This document shows, piece after piece, positions 55,287-64,000 of a DNA stretch of 64,000 nucleotides; position 1 is the stretch's first letter, and every line of letters starts with the position of its first letter. The notes below the pieces were generated by a model that saw only the letters and a list, made by a program, of their open reading frames with translations, was not told where the DNA came from and did not search any database. Both the position numbers and the translations under genes were made by a program. The DNA is taken from NCBI RefSeq assembly GCF_000372725.1, contig NW_005200824.1, positions 112,725 to 176,724 on the forward strand. Reading direction: 5' to 3'. This stretch comes from Emiliania huxleyi CCMP1516 (Eukaryota > Haptophyta > Isochrysidales > Noelaerhabdaceae).

Positions 55287-56705
55287 ATGTCCACCCCGCC
55301 GCGCCGCCGCTCGCGCCGCCTCGCCTCCGCCTCCACCGCCGCGCCCTCGCCAGACACGCCGCCGCCCGCCCGCCTCCTCGACCTCCCCAGGGAGCTCCTC
55401 GAGCGCGCCCTCTCCCGCTGCGACCTCCCCGTCGACATCGCTCGCGCCGCGGCCGTCTCGCTCCTCTTTCACTCGCTCGCGGAGCAGGGCATCCGCTTGT
55501 GGGCGCAAGAGCGCGGCTTCGAGCTGCTGGCGCAGCCCGAGGGCGAGAGCTGCGCCGTGCGGTGGCTGTGCTATTCTGCGCTGCTGCGCGAGGCCAACCC
55601 GCCGGCGAGGGCGGCCGCAGGCCACTACCACAGCCTCTTCATTGACGGCGAGGGGCGGCTCTCGTCGTGCGGCTATGCGCCGGATCACGCCCTCCTCGGT
55701 CACGGCGAGGGCGTGACGCGGCTCAACACGCCGACCCGCCTCTCCTCTTCGCTGGGCGAGGAGCGTGCCGTGAGTGTGTCGGTTGGGTATTACCACAGCC
55801 TCGCCCTGACCGCCGACGGCGCCGTCTGGAGCTGGGGCTTGGGAGGCGACGGCCGGTTGGGCCACGGCGACGGGCAGAGCCAGCTGCTGCCGAAGAAGAT
55901 CGAGGCCTTGGCTGGGCGGCGCGTCATCGCTGTGTCCGCTGGAGGGGCGCACAGCCTCGTCATCACCACCGATGGCTCCGTCTGGAGCTGGGGCTATGGA
56001 GGGCAAGGCCGGCTGGGCCACGGCGACCGGCAGCGCCAGCTGCTGCCGAAGAAGATCGAGGCCTTTGCTGGCCAGCGCGTCGTCGCTGTGTCGGCTGGAG
56101 GGGCGCACAGCCTCGCCATCACCGCCGACGGCGCCGTCTGGAGCTGGGGCGATGGAGACTATGGCAAGCTGGGCCACGGCGACCAGCAGCGCCAGCTGCT
56201 GCCCAAAAAGGTCGAGGCCTTTGCTGACCAGCGCGTCGTCGCTGTATCGGCTGGAGCCCACCACAGCCTCGTCACCGCCGACGGCAGCGTCTGGAGCTGG
56301 GGCTTTGGAGGCTTGGGCCAGCTGGGCCACTGCGACCAGCAGATCCAGCTGCTGCCCAAGAAGATCGAGGCCTTCGCTGGGCGGTGCGTCGCCGCTGTGT
56401 CGGCAGGAGTCTTCCACAGCCTCGCCCTCACCGCTGACGGCGCCGCCTGGAGCTGGGGCAAAGGCGAGGAAGGCCGGTTGGGCCACGGCGACGACCAGCG
56501 GCAGCTGCTGCCGAAGAAGGTCGAGGCCTTCGCTGGTCAGTGCGTCGTCGCTGTCTCGGCTGGAGTCTACCACAGCCTCGCCGTCACCGCCGACGGCGCC
56601 GTGTTTACCTGGGGCAAGGGCGAGGACGGCTGTCTGGGCCACGGGGAGGACCTGTCGAACCAGCTGCTGCCCAAGAAGGTCGAGGAGTGGGCGCCGGGGC
56701 AGTGA
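55287..56705 (+). CDS. RCC1-repeat protein with F-box-like N-terminus, paralogue 3
   Basis: A single exon of 472 residues starting MSTPPRRRSRRLASAST, with F-box-like LLDLPRELLERALSRCDLPV and then DIARAAAVSLLFHSLA, GIRLWAQERGFELLAQPEGE, and seven RCC1 units (VIAVSAGGAHSLVITTDGSV, WSWGYGGQGRLGHGDRQRQL, LPKKIEAFAGQ and so on) ending GHGEDLSNQLLPKKVEEW. One unit lacks two residues (HHSLVTADGS instead of HSLAITADGS). It is closer to the 42489 copy than to the 28815 copy in the leader and N-terminus. All three lie on the plus strand about 12-14 kb apart, which suggests duplication within this locus followed by insertion of other genes. Confidence 0.85.
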   Translation: MSTPPRRRSRRLASASTAAPSPDTPPPARLLDLPRELLERALSRCDLPVDIARAAAVSLLFHSLAEQGIRLWAQERGFELLAQPEGESCAVRWLCYSALLREANPPARAAAGHYHSLFIDGEGRLSSCGYAPDHALLGHGEGVTRLNTPTRLSSSLGEERAVSVSVGYYHSLALTADGAVWSWGLGGDGRLGHGDGQSQLLPKKIEALAGRRVIAVSAGGAHSLVITTDGSVWSWGYGGQGRLGHGDRQRQLLPKKIEAFAGQRVVAVSAGGAHSLAITADGAVWSWGDGDYGKLGHGDQQRQLLPKKVEAFADQRVVAVSAGAHHSLVTADGSVWSWGFGGLGQLGHCDQQIQLLPKKIEAFAGRCVAAVSAGVFHSLALTADGAAWSWGKGEEGRLGHGDDQRQLLPKKVEAFAGQCVVAVSAGVYHSLAVTADGAVFTWGKGEDGCLGHGEDLSNQLLPKKVEEWAPGQ

Positions 56706-57170
56706 TGAGAAGGGGCGAAAGGGTGCAAGGCTCTGTGTTGCCGCGCGTGCCTGTTCGCCACCTGCGAACGTTTCCGAGAGTGGCGAGAGGCGAGTCTGGG
56801 ACAAAAGAGTTTTCTGCATGGTCCTTGTCGTGTTGGGGGTGAACGCCTTGGGCCCTGTTCACGCGCGCGCGAGACGTGCAGACAGTTTGTTAAGTTGAGT
56901 GCTCGCTCGCTGCTTGCACCTGCAGAGAGGGCCAGAGGCTAAGTAAGTGTAGAGCGACCCTCTATCTAGCTCTACTACCCAACCATTGGCTTCGACCGCA
57001 CTCAACGCCTCCGAGCGGTTGCCCTCGCCCAGCATGGAGAAGGCGCTCATCTTCAGACGTCGCACGAGGGCTGGAGCGCTCGGGCGAGAGTTCTGAGAAG
57101 GGACAGCCTGCATCCGCCACAGGCACGCCGTTCCTCCAAAATCCGGAATCGCCCTTCGCCCCGCTGTGTC
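56706..57170. other. Intergenic stretch bounded by a direct repeat
   Basis: Lies between the RCC1 gene and a hypothetical minus-strand gene. It starts and ends near two copies of a 35-bp sequence (see next entry). No gene seen. Confidence 0.4.
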
Positions 57171-57205
57171 GGCCCTGTTCACGCGCGCGCGAGACGTGCA
57201 GACAG
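56851..57205. repeat. 35-bp direct repeats 320 bp apart
   Basis: GGCCCTGTTCACGCGCGCGC plus the next 15 bp (to GACAG) at 56851-56885 is repeated exactly at 57171-57205. The second copy overlaps the 3' end of the frame on the minus strand, giving it the same last residues (LSARLARA) that would be read from the first copy. Confidence 0.85.
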
Positions 57206-58370
57206 GGTTGCCAGGTGAGAGCGAATGGCGCGGTTCACGCCTCGCACAACAGAGAGAGAGATGCGCTCTGCATGGTGGGACATAAAAGAGAGCGAGTACT
57301 TGGGCGAGTAGGCTGTGCGGTCAACGCTGCCGCGCGCGACTTTGCGCGCGAGGCGGCGCAGCTTGAGAACGGCGGTGGGCGAGAAGCCGCCGCCGAACGT
57401 CTCGTGGAGCAGCAGGTTGAAGTTGTTGCGCTTGACAAAGATCGCGTCGTGGTAGAAACCGCGATGCGCCTTGACGTAGCCGTGGCCGGTCTTGTGGGAG
57501 AAGGGTTGGCCGGGCTGCCCGCGCGCCTTGCAGCCCATGTTTAGGCGGCGGGCCTTCTCTTCGGTGTTAGAAAAGGCGTAGGAGTGGCCAACGGAGGCGG
57601 GCGTGCCGCCACTCGAGGCGTTGCCAACGCCCGGCGAGGAGGTCTTGAGGAGGGGCGTCCAGAGCTTGGTGTCATTTACTTCATCGCATCCTCCCGGGCC
57701 AGCGTGGGGTTCCGCGAGGTCGACCTTGTACCCCTCGTTGTACTGCCGGGTGAGCTCTGGTTTCTCCTTGTCGCCGTGCACGACCGGCGCGTTGGCCGGG
57801 GCGCGCATCGCGTCCGCCCAGGCGGCGAGGACGCCGTCGTGGGGCCGCCGGTGGTGGGCCTTGTTGTAAAGGTAGTCGCCGAAGAAATCGACTGGCATGC
57901 CCCGCTCGAGCGCGACCCGAAGGGTGGGAAGCGCCGCGGAGAGCCAAAGGCCGAGCTTCCGCTGGAGCTCGTCCTGGAGGGTGTCGGAGGGAGAGGGCGG
58001 TGGCGTACGTACCGTCGACACGGACATCGAAGGCCTTGCCGGCGAAAGGCGTTGAGGCGGAGACGAAGCGCGCGGCTTCGCGGTTGTTGACGGCGCTGTC
58101 TCCGAGGGACGGGTTGTTCTTGACGTGCACATCCCGCGCCTTGACGAGCTCCTGGTGCGCGTACCAGTCCTTGTGATTCTTGATGGCAGCGAGCGCCCGC
58201 GGCCGCGGGTACGTGGATTTGCAAGTGCCATTGAGAATCGCGTCGGTAGCTGGAAGGGACTCGGGCTCGGGGAGCGGGACGCTCTTGGGGTAGAACTCAG
58301 TCAGGTAGCCGCCGCGGACGGTGTGGTACTTGTTTTTGTCGCGGGCGGTGCGCTTCTCGCACACCTCCTT
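57179..58370 (-). CDS. Hypothetical protein, possibly mobile-element derived
   Basis: Two overlapping minus-strand frames carry ordinary globular sequence: KNKYHTVRGGYLTEFYPKSV, then IKNHKDWYAHQELVKARDVH (58364 downwards) and, in the other frame, LQDELQRKLGLWLSAALPTL, VDFFGDYLYNKAHHRRPHDG, GQPFSHKTGHGYVKAHRGFY, KRNNFNLLLHETFGGGFSPT and SPKYSLSFMSHHAERISLSV. The combination is reminiscent of multi-copy hypothetical proteins of algal genomes, and a retroelement RT remnant lies 2 kb away on the same strand, but no enzyme motif could be named. Treated as uncertain; it may be one decayed copy of a repeat family. Confidence 0.4.
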
Positions 58371-60337
58371 CCAGTCCGAGAGGGCGGACTCGTAGGTGGC
58401 GATGGCTGCGGCGATGGTGGGGTACTTGGACGCACCTCCACACTGTAGCTTTTGGGGGCGGAAACACGTTTTAATTCACGCGAGGGCGCACGTGAGGCTT
58501 CTCGCGCGTATAACCGGTGTTCCCGAGTGTCGGAGACATGTACCCACAAGCCCATAAGCTTGGCTTACCTCGGCTCGTCGAACCGCGCACACACCTTGGT
58601 GCTTCGGGGCTCCTCGAGAGCACGTTGCGAGCGAGGGTTGGGGTGGGGGGTCTACAGGGGGTCGTGGGCGGAACCGGCATGGTTTTCCACCGCGTGCGAC
58701 CCTAATCGTTGCATGCTCAAGCCGACAGCGTCTCTCTGCGCCGTGCATCAGAATGGGATTCATGCTTGTGTCTCGCCTCGCACTGCGCCGTGCTGACGGC
58801 GCCAAACTCCTGGGCGATTCCGTCGACTTTGGCCTTCGACGGCGAAGAGGGATGCACGGCGGTCTCACACGCCACAGTCGTGGGGAAAAAATCGCGCAAT
58901 GCAGGCCACATGGGTTGCAGCGGCACGGTCCTTCCGGCCAAGTGCAGGGCCGCGCTGGAGGGTTGCGCCCGCCGCGAAGTTGTGTGATCTAAGTGGGTTT
59001 GCCCCCCCCCCCCCCTCTCATCCAACCACCTCCGGATCCGGCATTCACGTGGCTTGAACACCGCGTGCGGGGTTTTGTAGGAGTATAAAAAAACGCCCCG
59101 ACTAAATGGAGCAAATACCCGGGAGGAAAACCCCCACCACCGTTTGCGGACAGACACAGACCGACCGACAGAGCAGGCGGCACGGGCCTGTGGGGGGGGG
59201 GGGGGGGTAAACCGAAGGGGGGAAGGGGGGTGGGGGGCCAGTACAGCGGCGAGGCACGATCGCCGGCGGCAGCAGCGAGGGCGGCAGGGCGGCAGGGCGG
59301 CGACGGCGGTGGAGAGGGCAGTGAGGCTGAGGGAGTCGAGGGACGGACCCGTCAGAGCCAGCAGCGGCGCCATCGGCGGTCTCGGCGGCCCTTGCCGAGC
59401 GCGCCGTTCCGGTGCGGCTGCGCCTGGTGCGAGGCGAACCCGCACGCCAACATGTAACCGGCTCCGGAGTGAGGCGATCAGTCCTTTGGGCTGTCTCAGT
59501 CAGCAGTCATACCGTAATCGCATCCGTCATGCAATGTGATCTACCCTATCTCGGCTGCCCCGGCCTCGTCCGACCTTCCAGGCTAATCTCGCCTCGCCTC
59601 GCCTGATCTCGGCCAACCTCTACTCGGCTCCCACCTGCCCAGGGGACGATTCTGACTCTGTACGCGCGCGCTCCTCTCCTCTGTGTGTGGACTCTCTGTG
59701 TGTGCGCGCTCCACACCCGCACCCCCTCACCCCCCCAGTGTTGTGCGCGCGACAGAAGTGTCCCTCGCTCAAACGGAGATCGCCTTTATAACACTGTACG
59801 AGCCGGCGTCTACCACGGCGCGTGTACTCTCACGGTTGGCCGTCGCCGCACACCACGCGACGACACACGGACTGGGACCACCAGTCGCAACCAACCAGTG
59901 GGGGCCTCGCGCAAAGCGCGGGAGAGCTGTGGCTCGGGGTCAGACAGCGCGCCTCTCCGCCGGAAAGGTGCTCTCCCGTGTCCACTGTGATCATCTCGAC
60001 CACGGCTGCAGCCCACGCCGACTAAAAATCTGGGTGCGAGGGGAGGGGGCAGTACATGCACGTAAGCGGCTTTGGGGCGAGATGCGGGCCGCCGGGTGGG
60101 TGATTGGGGGGTCTGTAGGGCGAGGTGAGTGCTTACCGCGGGATATATTGTTGATTGGGTGCGAACGACTACCGCGAACACGAAGATAGGGGTGTGCGAC
60201 GCGCACCTGATTTTAGCTGCGCGTGGCAATCCGGCGCCAGTTTTAGAGGGCCTCGAGCCGTGGTGGCTCCGTCCGGAAGGCGCCTCGAGGCTCCGGATCG
60301 GTTTGCGAGGCCGGAGTGATGGCAGACCTGCAATCAC
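58371..60337. other. Intergenic region
   Basis: No supported gene over 2 kb. G-runs at 58998-59010 and 59190-59208. Frames are short or low complexity. Confidence 0.4.
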
Positions 60338-61012
60338 CTATCGCGGATTGGCTCCTCGCATCCCCTTGGGCGCGCACGCGGCGGCAGAAGCGAAGAGGCG
60401 AGGGGCGACCGCCACACTGGGAGCGGACCGTTTCTTAACCGGAAAATCCGACCCCCGAAAGCTACACTGTGCCTCGTCGAGGGCGAAGTCGGGGTTGTGG
60501 GCGACGAGGGTGCGCCAGTTCTTGAGGAGCGACATGGAGAAGTCGCTGTCGGCTCGCGTGAAGGCGGTGTCGATGTTGCACCCGCCCATCTCGGTCGGCA
60601 GCTGCGCCTGGAGCCACGCGAGGTCGCGGAGCGCCTGGGGCGAGGCGTCGGCGCGAGCAATGCCCTCAAAGGACTTGCGGATGCGGTTGTGCTGCGCAAA
60701 AACTCGAGAGCCTCGCACGCGACATTGGGCGGCGTGATGCCGGCAATGTACTTGGTCTTTGCGCAGGCAATCCGTTGGACGAGGTTGAGCGGAGCTGCGA
60801 GGTGTTCGTGACGCAGTCAGTGTCGACGATCGTGTCGATGACGTCGAGCGGCGCGAGCTTCTTCCTGAGGTGCGCGGTGAGCTCCTTTTTGCAGGCTTCA
60901 GGGTCGCCAAAGAAGGTGCCGACGGCCTTGAAGCAGTCCACTCGTCCCGTGGGTTTGCCCTCCTTGTCGCGGTGCGCGGGCGAGCCCCGGACGGAGCCAG
61001 CCCGGCGCGCAC
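60338..61012 (-). mobile_element. Retroelement fossil: reverse-transcriptase C-terminal region
   Basis: Minus-strand pieces read VGTFFGDPEACKKELTAHLR, KKLAPLDVIDTIVDTDCVTN and, further on, DLAWLQAQLPTEMGGCNIDT, a series typical of the region just after the catalytic domain of retroelement reverse transcriptases in protist genomes. It is broken, with several breaks, and the catalytic domain is not in the window. Family not assigned; same kind of region as 36400-38139. Age looks considerable. Confidence 0.5.
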
Positions 61013-61059
61013 TTTGTGTTTTGTTTAGCAGAGAGCTTACGTACGTTTAGCTTACTGCT

Positions 61060-61165
61060 CTCTTTCTCTCTTTGAGCTAGCCTTCGATGTTACAACAACA
61101 AAGTTGTTTGGTATTGCTAAAAATCTCTCTCGATCGATGAATGTTAGGAAACAAAGCAAGGCGGA
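61060..61165 (+). repeat. Dispersed repeat with internal insertion (second filled site)
   Basis: CTCTTTGAGCTAGCCTTCGA, TGTTA, then about 55 bp including GTTGTTTGGTATTGCTAAAA, then TGTTAGGAAACAAAGCAAGG. The TGTTA at both borders fits a 5-bp target duplication compared with 9738-9790. Confidence 0.6.
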
Positions 61166-61199
61166 CATGGCTCCGGCCCCCAAGTCCGGCTCATGCGCC

Positions 61200-62229
61200 T
61201 GGCGGTGAACGAGCGGAGCGAAGTGAACCTCGGCGCCGAAGTGAACGAGCGGAGCGAAGTGAACCGCCGGGGCGGGCGCCTGGCGGCGCCGCAAGGCAAA
61301 AAAAAGCTTGCGTGTCGCCCCCAAGGCTGGCGAGGTACTCCCACGCCTCTCGGGGTTTTTGTCTGGCCGAGTTGTCTGGGCGAGCCTCGGCGAGACTGCG
61401 TCAGCTGTTCCCACAGCAGGCTGGAAGTACCTCGCCAGCCCCAAGGAGGTTTCCTGCCCCGCTGGCCCCGCAAGGGTGGCTTGAGGAGCTGATGCTGCAG
61501 CCCACGCGAAGCCTCCCGCTGATGCCGCAGCCCGTGGGTGTTGCCTATAGCACGGCGCGCCAAATCACGTGGTTCTGGGGCGGCGAGTCTGCACCCGCCG
61601 CGCCGCCAGAGCCGCCATCTCCGCCGCTGCCACCGTCGCCTCCGCCGCTGCCTCCCGCCGCTCCGCCGCCGCTCCCGCCGCTCCCGCCATCGCCTCCGCC
61701 TCCCTCACCGTCGCCGTCACCGCCTCCGAACCCGCCTCCGCCCATGCCACCGTCGCCTTCTCCTCCGCCGCCAGCTCCGCCGCCCTTCCCACCACCGCCG
61801 CCGCCAGATTTCGTGCACGTCGCAGTCTCTGTCGTTGCCACGCAGGCCGCACAGGCGAGCGACGGCATAATGAGATCCGCCCTGGTTCTCCTCCTCCTCT
61901 TTCTCTTCGCTGGCATCGTCCTTCAGCTCGTATGGCCATGCGTTGCCACGCCACACCGAGGTGCGAAGCTCCGTGCGTTCGAGCTGGACGACTTCGGCTC
62001 CCCACGCCGCAAGCGTGCCTGGAACGTTCCCGACTCGCCAGAGTCGCCGGCGGCTGACATCGTCATCGTTCAGGAGGGGGTCGCGCTGCATAGAGCCAGC
62101 ACGGCCCCAGAGGGGCAGAATAGCTCCGGGCGGGTCACCTCGGCGCTGTCCGTCCGGCGATGGTCAGTGGCGGCCGCGACCGACAGCGGGAAGAGAACTG
62201 AGGAAGAGGAGGAGTTTGTGCGTGTCTAG
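61200..62229 (+). CDS. Proline-rich surface protein with one transmembrane helix
   Basis: The frame is open from 61141 to the TAG at 62227-62229. The N-terminal 90 residues are Arg/Ala/Pro-rich and may partly be non-coding; a start near the ATG at 61490 (MLQPTRSLPLMPQPVG) is also possible. Then come WFWGGESAPAAPPEPPSPPL and about 60 residues of PPSPPP/SPSPPPP repeats of the kind hydroxylated and glycosylated in algal walls, then FVHVAVSVVATQAAQASDGI, one TM helix (ALVLLLLFLFAGIVLQLVWP) and a 100-residue cytosolic tail ending EEEEEFVRV. The same layout (Pro linker, TM, acidic tail) ends the 15943-18529 protein. No signal peptide was found at either possible start, so an upstream exon may be missing. 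Confidence 0.6.
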
Positions 62230-62998
62230 GTTCTCTGCGCCTTTCGCGTTTTGCGTGCGTTTGCTTGTTTGACTATACGGGGTCCCAACTCTCGGCACAA
62301 TCTCTCAAATCCGATCCGCGTATACGGGGTGTGGAGGGTGAGTTGACCAGGGGGTTGTGCGCCGGGCCCTCCTGCTCCGCCGCAGGCGCCTGTTGATAGG
62401 TCCATGTGATAGCCCTGGATGGGCAATGCATACGCCTCACTGGACCTCAGATCGCCCGACCGCGTCCCGGTGCTCTGCCGTCGGATTTGTGACGCCGCCG
62501 CACCGCGCCGCGGCCGGGGGCCCTCCGGAGGCCGAGGATGGCCGTGGCGGACCGGGACGAGCTCTGGGAGGGGGGGTGTCAGTGAGTATATTGTAGAGAC
62601 TAACCATGTGCACAATAACTCTCAGTCTAGCTAAGCGAGGGGAGGCGATTCCGGGGCCGTACAGCAGCTTGACGTGCTTCGCCGGCGTGCGTCCCGGAGC
62701 GGTGCCGGAGCGCGGCGAAATCGGGGGACACCGTCACCGACGAGCGCGTTGTAGTATTCACTCCGGACAAAGACCGCTGCACAGCGGACGGTACGGGCCG
62801 TGCAGCGGTCATAGCGGCGAGGCGCGGGACCGTCTGTGGCGAAGTGGGTCGCGTCCCCCGATTTCGGTCAACCCAGCATCCACACCCTTTAGTAATATAA
62901 AAAGTCTCGATTCTCTCCCCTCTCCGCACTCCGGCGCGCTAACGAAATGATAATTAATAAAACGAGATCGCACGACGTCGCAATGTCGTGTTCGGTGC
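62230..62998. other. Intergenic stretch
   Basis: TATACGGGGT occurs twice (62273 and 62331). No gene seen. Confidence 0.4.
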
Positions 62999-63932
62999 TC
63001 AGTGCAGAATCGAATTGCGGTTCGACCGCCGCGCCTCCCACCCCGCGCTGCGGTAGTCGGTGTACCTGCGCAGCGCGGCTGCAATCGGGTGGTCCGATCG
63101 CGCCGAGGCGTCGTCCTGCGGCAAGGACTGGCTCGCGTCGAGAGGCGTCGGCTTGTGCTCGCACGGCGACGGCCCCGCGCTCGGCGGCTCCGCGGCAGCT
63201 CGCACCCACTCGAGGAGTGCGCCTGCGGCCTGCGCCTCCGCCTCCTCCTCGGCGCGGCTCGTCCTCTCGTCAAAGCCAGAAAAAGGCGCCTCGCCGTCGC
63301 ACGCGGCCTGCGCGCTCGCGAGCAGGCGCAAGTTGAGGTCGTCTTGGAAGGTCGAGCAGGGGAGGTCGTTCGGTGGGTAGAGGAAGGGCTCCTCCAAGTC
63401 GCGGGCGACCTGGTGGCACGAAGGCGGACCTAGTGGGCTTGACGCGTGGGCTCGCTGCGAGGGGGGCGGCAGGGGGGCGGGCAAGCTTTGCTGTGTCGAA
63501 AAAAGTCGGCCGAGGAGGCGTGTGTGTGGGGGGGGCACAGCAGCGAAAGGGGCCGCTTCGGCTGCAGACCTCGTTGAGGCCGTAGTAGCAGAGGATCGTG
63601 ACGAAGCAGAGGGCCGGGCCGAGGGCGGGCGAGAGCAGCCGCCACCAGAACTCAATCCATGGCCCGTGGGCGATCTGCTGAAAGTGCCTGTCGATGTCGG
63701 AGCTCTCCGGGTCGCCGTCGTGGTGGTCGTGGCCTAGAAAGCTCCTCGAAGGTTCCTAGACACTCCCTAGGAGGAGCGGGTCGCCGTCGCGTGTGGTCGC
63801 GGCCTAGCTTAGAGACGGCCACGAGCGGCACGACGAACACCATCAGCGCGAGCATCACCGTCACCATCTGCGCGTAGGGGAAGGGGAAGGGCGTGTCCTC
63901 CACCTTGCGCGCCTGGTGGTAGCCGTGCATCC
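62999..63932 (-). CDS. Bestrophin-like anion channel, C-terminal exons (5' part outside window)
   Basis: Exons (complement) 63804-about 63932, 63570-63733 and 62999-63409 join in frame. They read GMHGYHQARKVEDTPFPFPY then AQMVTVMLALMVFVVPLVAV, GDPESSDIDRHFQQIAHGPW, IEFWWRLLSPALGPALCFVT, ILCYYGLNEVARDLEEPFLY then PPNDLPCSTFQDDLNLRLLA. The PFPFPYAQ helix, and LNEVAR.LE.PF...PNDLP...F..D.N, are hallmarks of bestrophin/RFP-TM chloride channels; in algae some members sit in thylakoids and pass bicarbonate, but location cannot be told here. A C-terminal disordered tail of about 90 residues follows. The GC-AG intron 63734-63803 starts with a near copy of the next exon (GCCGCGACCAC / GCCACGACCAC, about 24 of 27 bp). 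An AG before GGGATGCAC at about 63933 marks the next intron. Confidence 0.75.
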
Positions 63933-64000
63933 CCTGCCGTAGTAGCCGGGCGGCGGTGGAGTGGTGACGGTGGTGGCGGGGGCGGGGGCGGCGAGGGCGG
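63933..64000. other. Intron of the bestrophin-like gene running off the window
   Basis: GC-rich (GGTGGCGGGGGCGGG) sequence upstream of the acceptor on the minus strand; no further exon visible. Confidence 0.4.

Noticed and set aside
55251-56819. 522-residue minus-strand frame
   Set aside because: Antisense shadow of the third RCC1 gene; the repeat period is the same and the composition is unnatural.

Overview
The window looks like nuclear DNA of a unicellular alga with a complex, red-lineage plastid, most likely a haptophyte or a close relative. The evidence is high GC, spliced genes with many GC-AG as well as GT-AG introns, vertebrate-type TTAGGG repeats inside an intron, signal peptides followed by an ASAF-like motif on two plastid proteins (a triose-phosphate translocator and a ferrochelatase fragment), and extracellular proteins with long SPPPP linkers. 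Species cannot be named from the sequence alone.

Layout. 1-4800: the last exon of a membrane protein, cysteine-rich gene remnants and a small inverted-repeat element. 5054-7602 (-): a 12-exon plastid phosphate translocator. 8100-12650: a BspA-type LRR gene and repeats. 12688-14835 (+): a ZIP metal transporter. 15210-15388: a MITE. 15943-18529 (-): a secreted/membrane LNR-subtilase-discoidin protein. 19219-20879: a SHRW-domain/LITAF protein. 21223-22365 (-) and 22432-26268 (+): a second LRR gene and, divergent from it, an 11-exon cupin-8/JmjC hydroxylase. 26527-27751: a third LRR gene. 28815-30278, 42489-43916 and 55287-56705: three RCC1-repeat paralogues. Between them lie a SHRW-LRR gene, a seven-TM protein, a coiled-coil gene, remains of retroelement reverse transcriptase genes, a START-like gene, a 711-residue proline-rich protein, and a ribulose-phosphate epimerase fused to a GNAT/PHD region. 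47925-51887 encodes a mono-ADP-ribosyltransferase with leucine-rich repeats. The right end holds a ferrochelatase fragment, hypothetical genes and a bestrophin-like channel that runs off the window.

The main discovery candidate is how introns arise here. In at least five genes (translocator, ZIP, cupin, START-like, bestrophin) the 5' end of an intron is a copy, 6 to 31 bp long, of the 5' end of the following exon, so the new donor (GT or GC) is coding sequence and the inserted filler supplies the AG. Fillers are of several kinds: a 60-bp element with 10-bp terminal inverted repeats (five copies in two genes), short minisatellites, and once a tract of telomere repeats flanked by a 48-bp duplication. 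Several sites have been hit more than once. This looks like active intron gain by insertion with unusually long target duplications.

CDS entries for spliced genes give the outer bounds; exon coordinates are in the evidence. Exon joins were derived by eye from frame continuity and family similarity, without transcript data.
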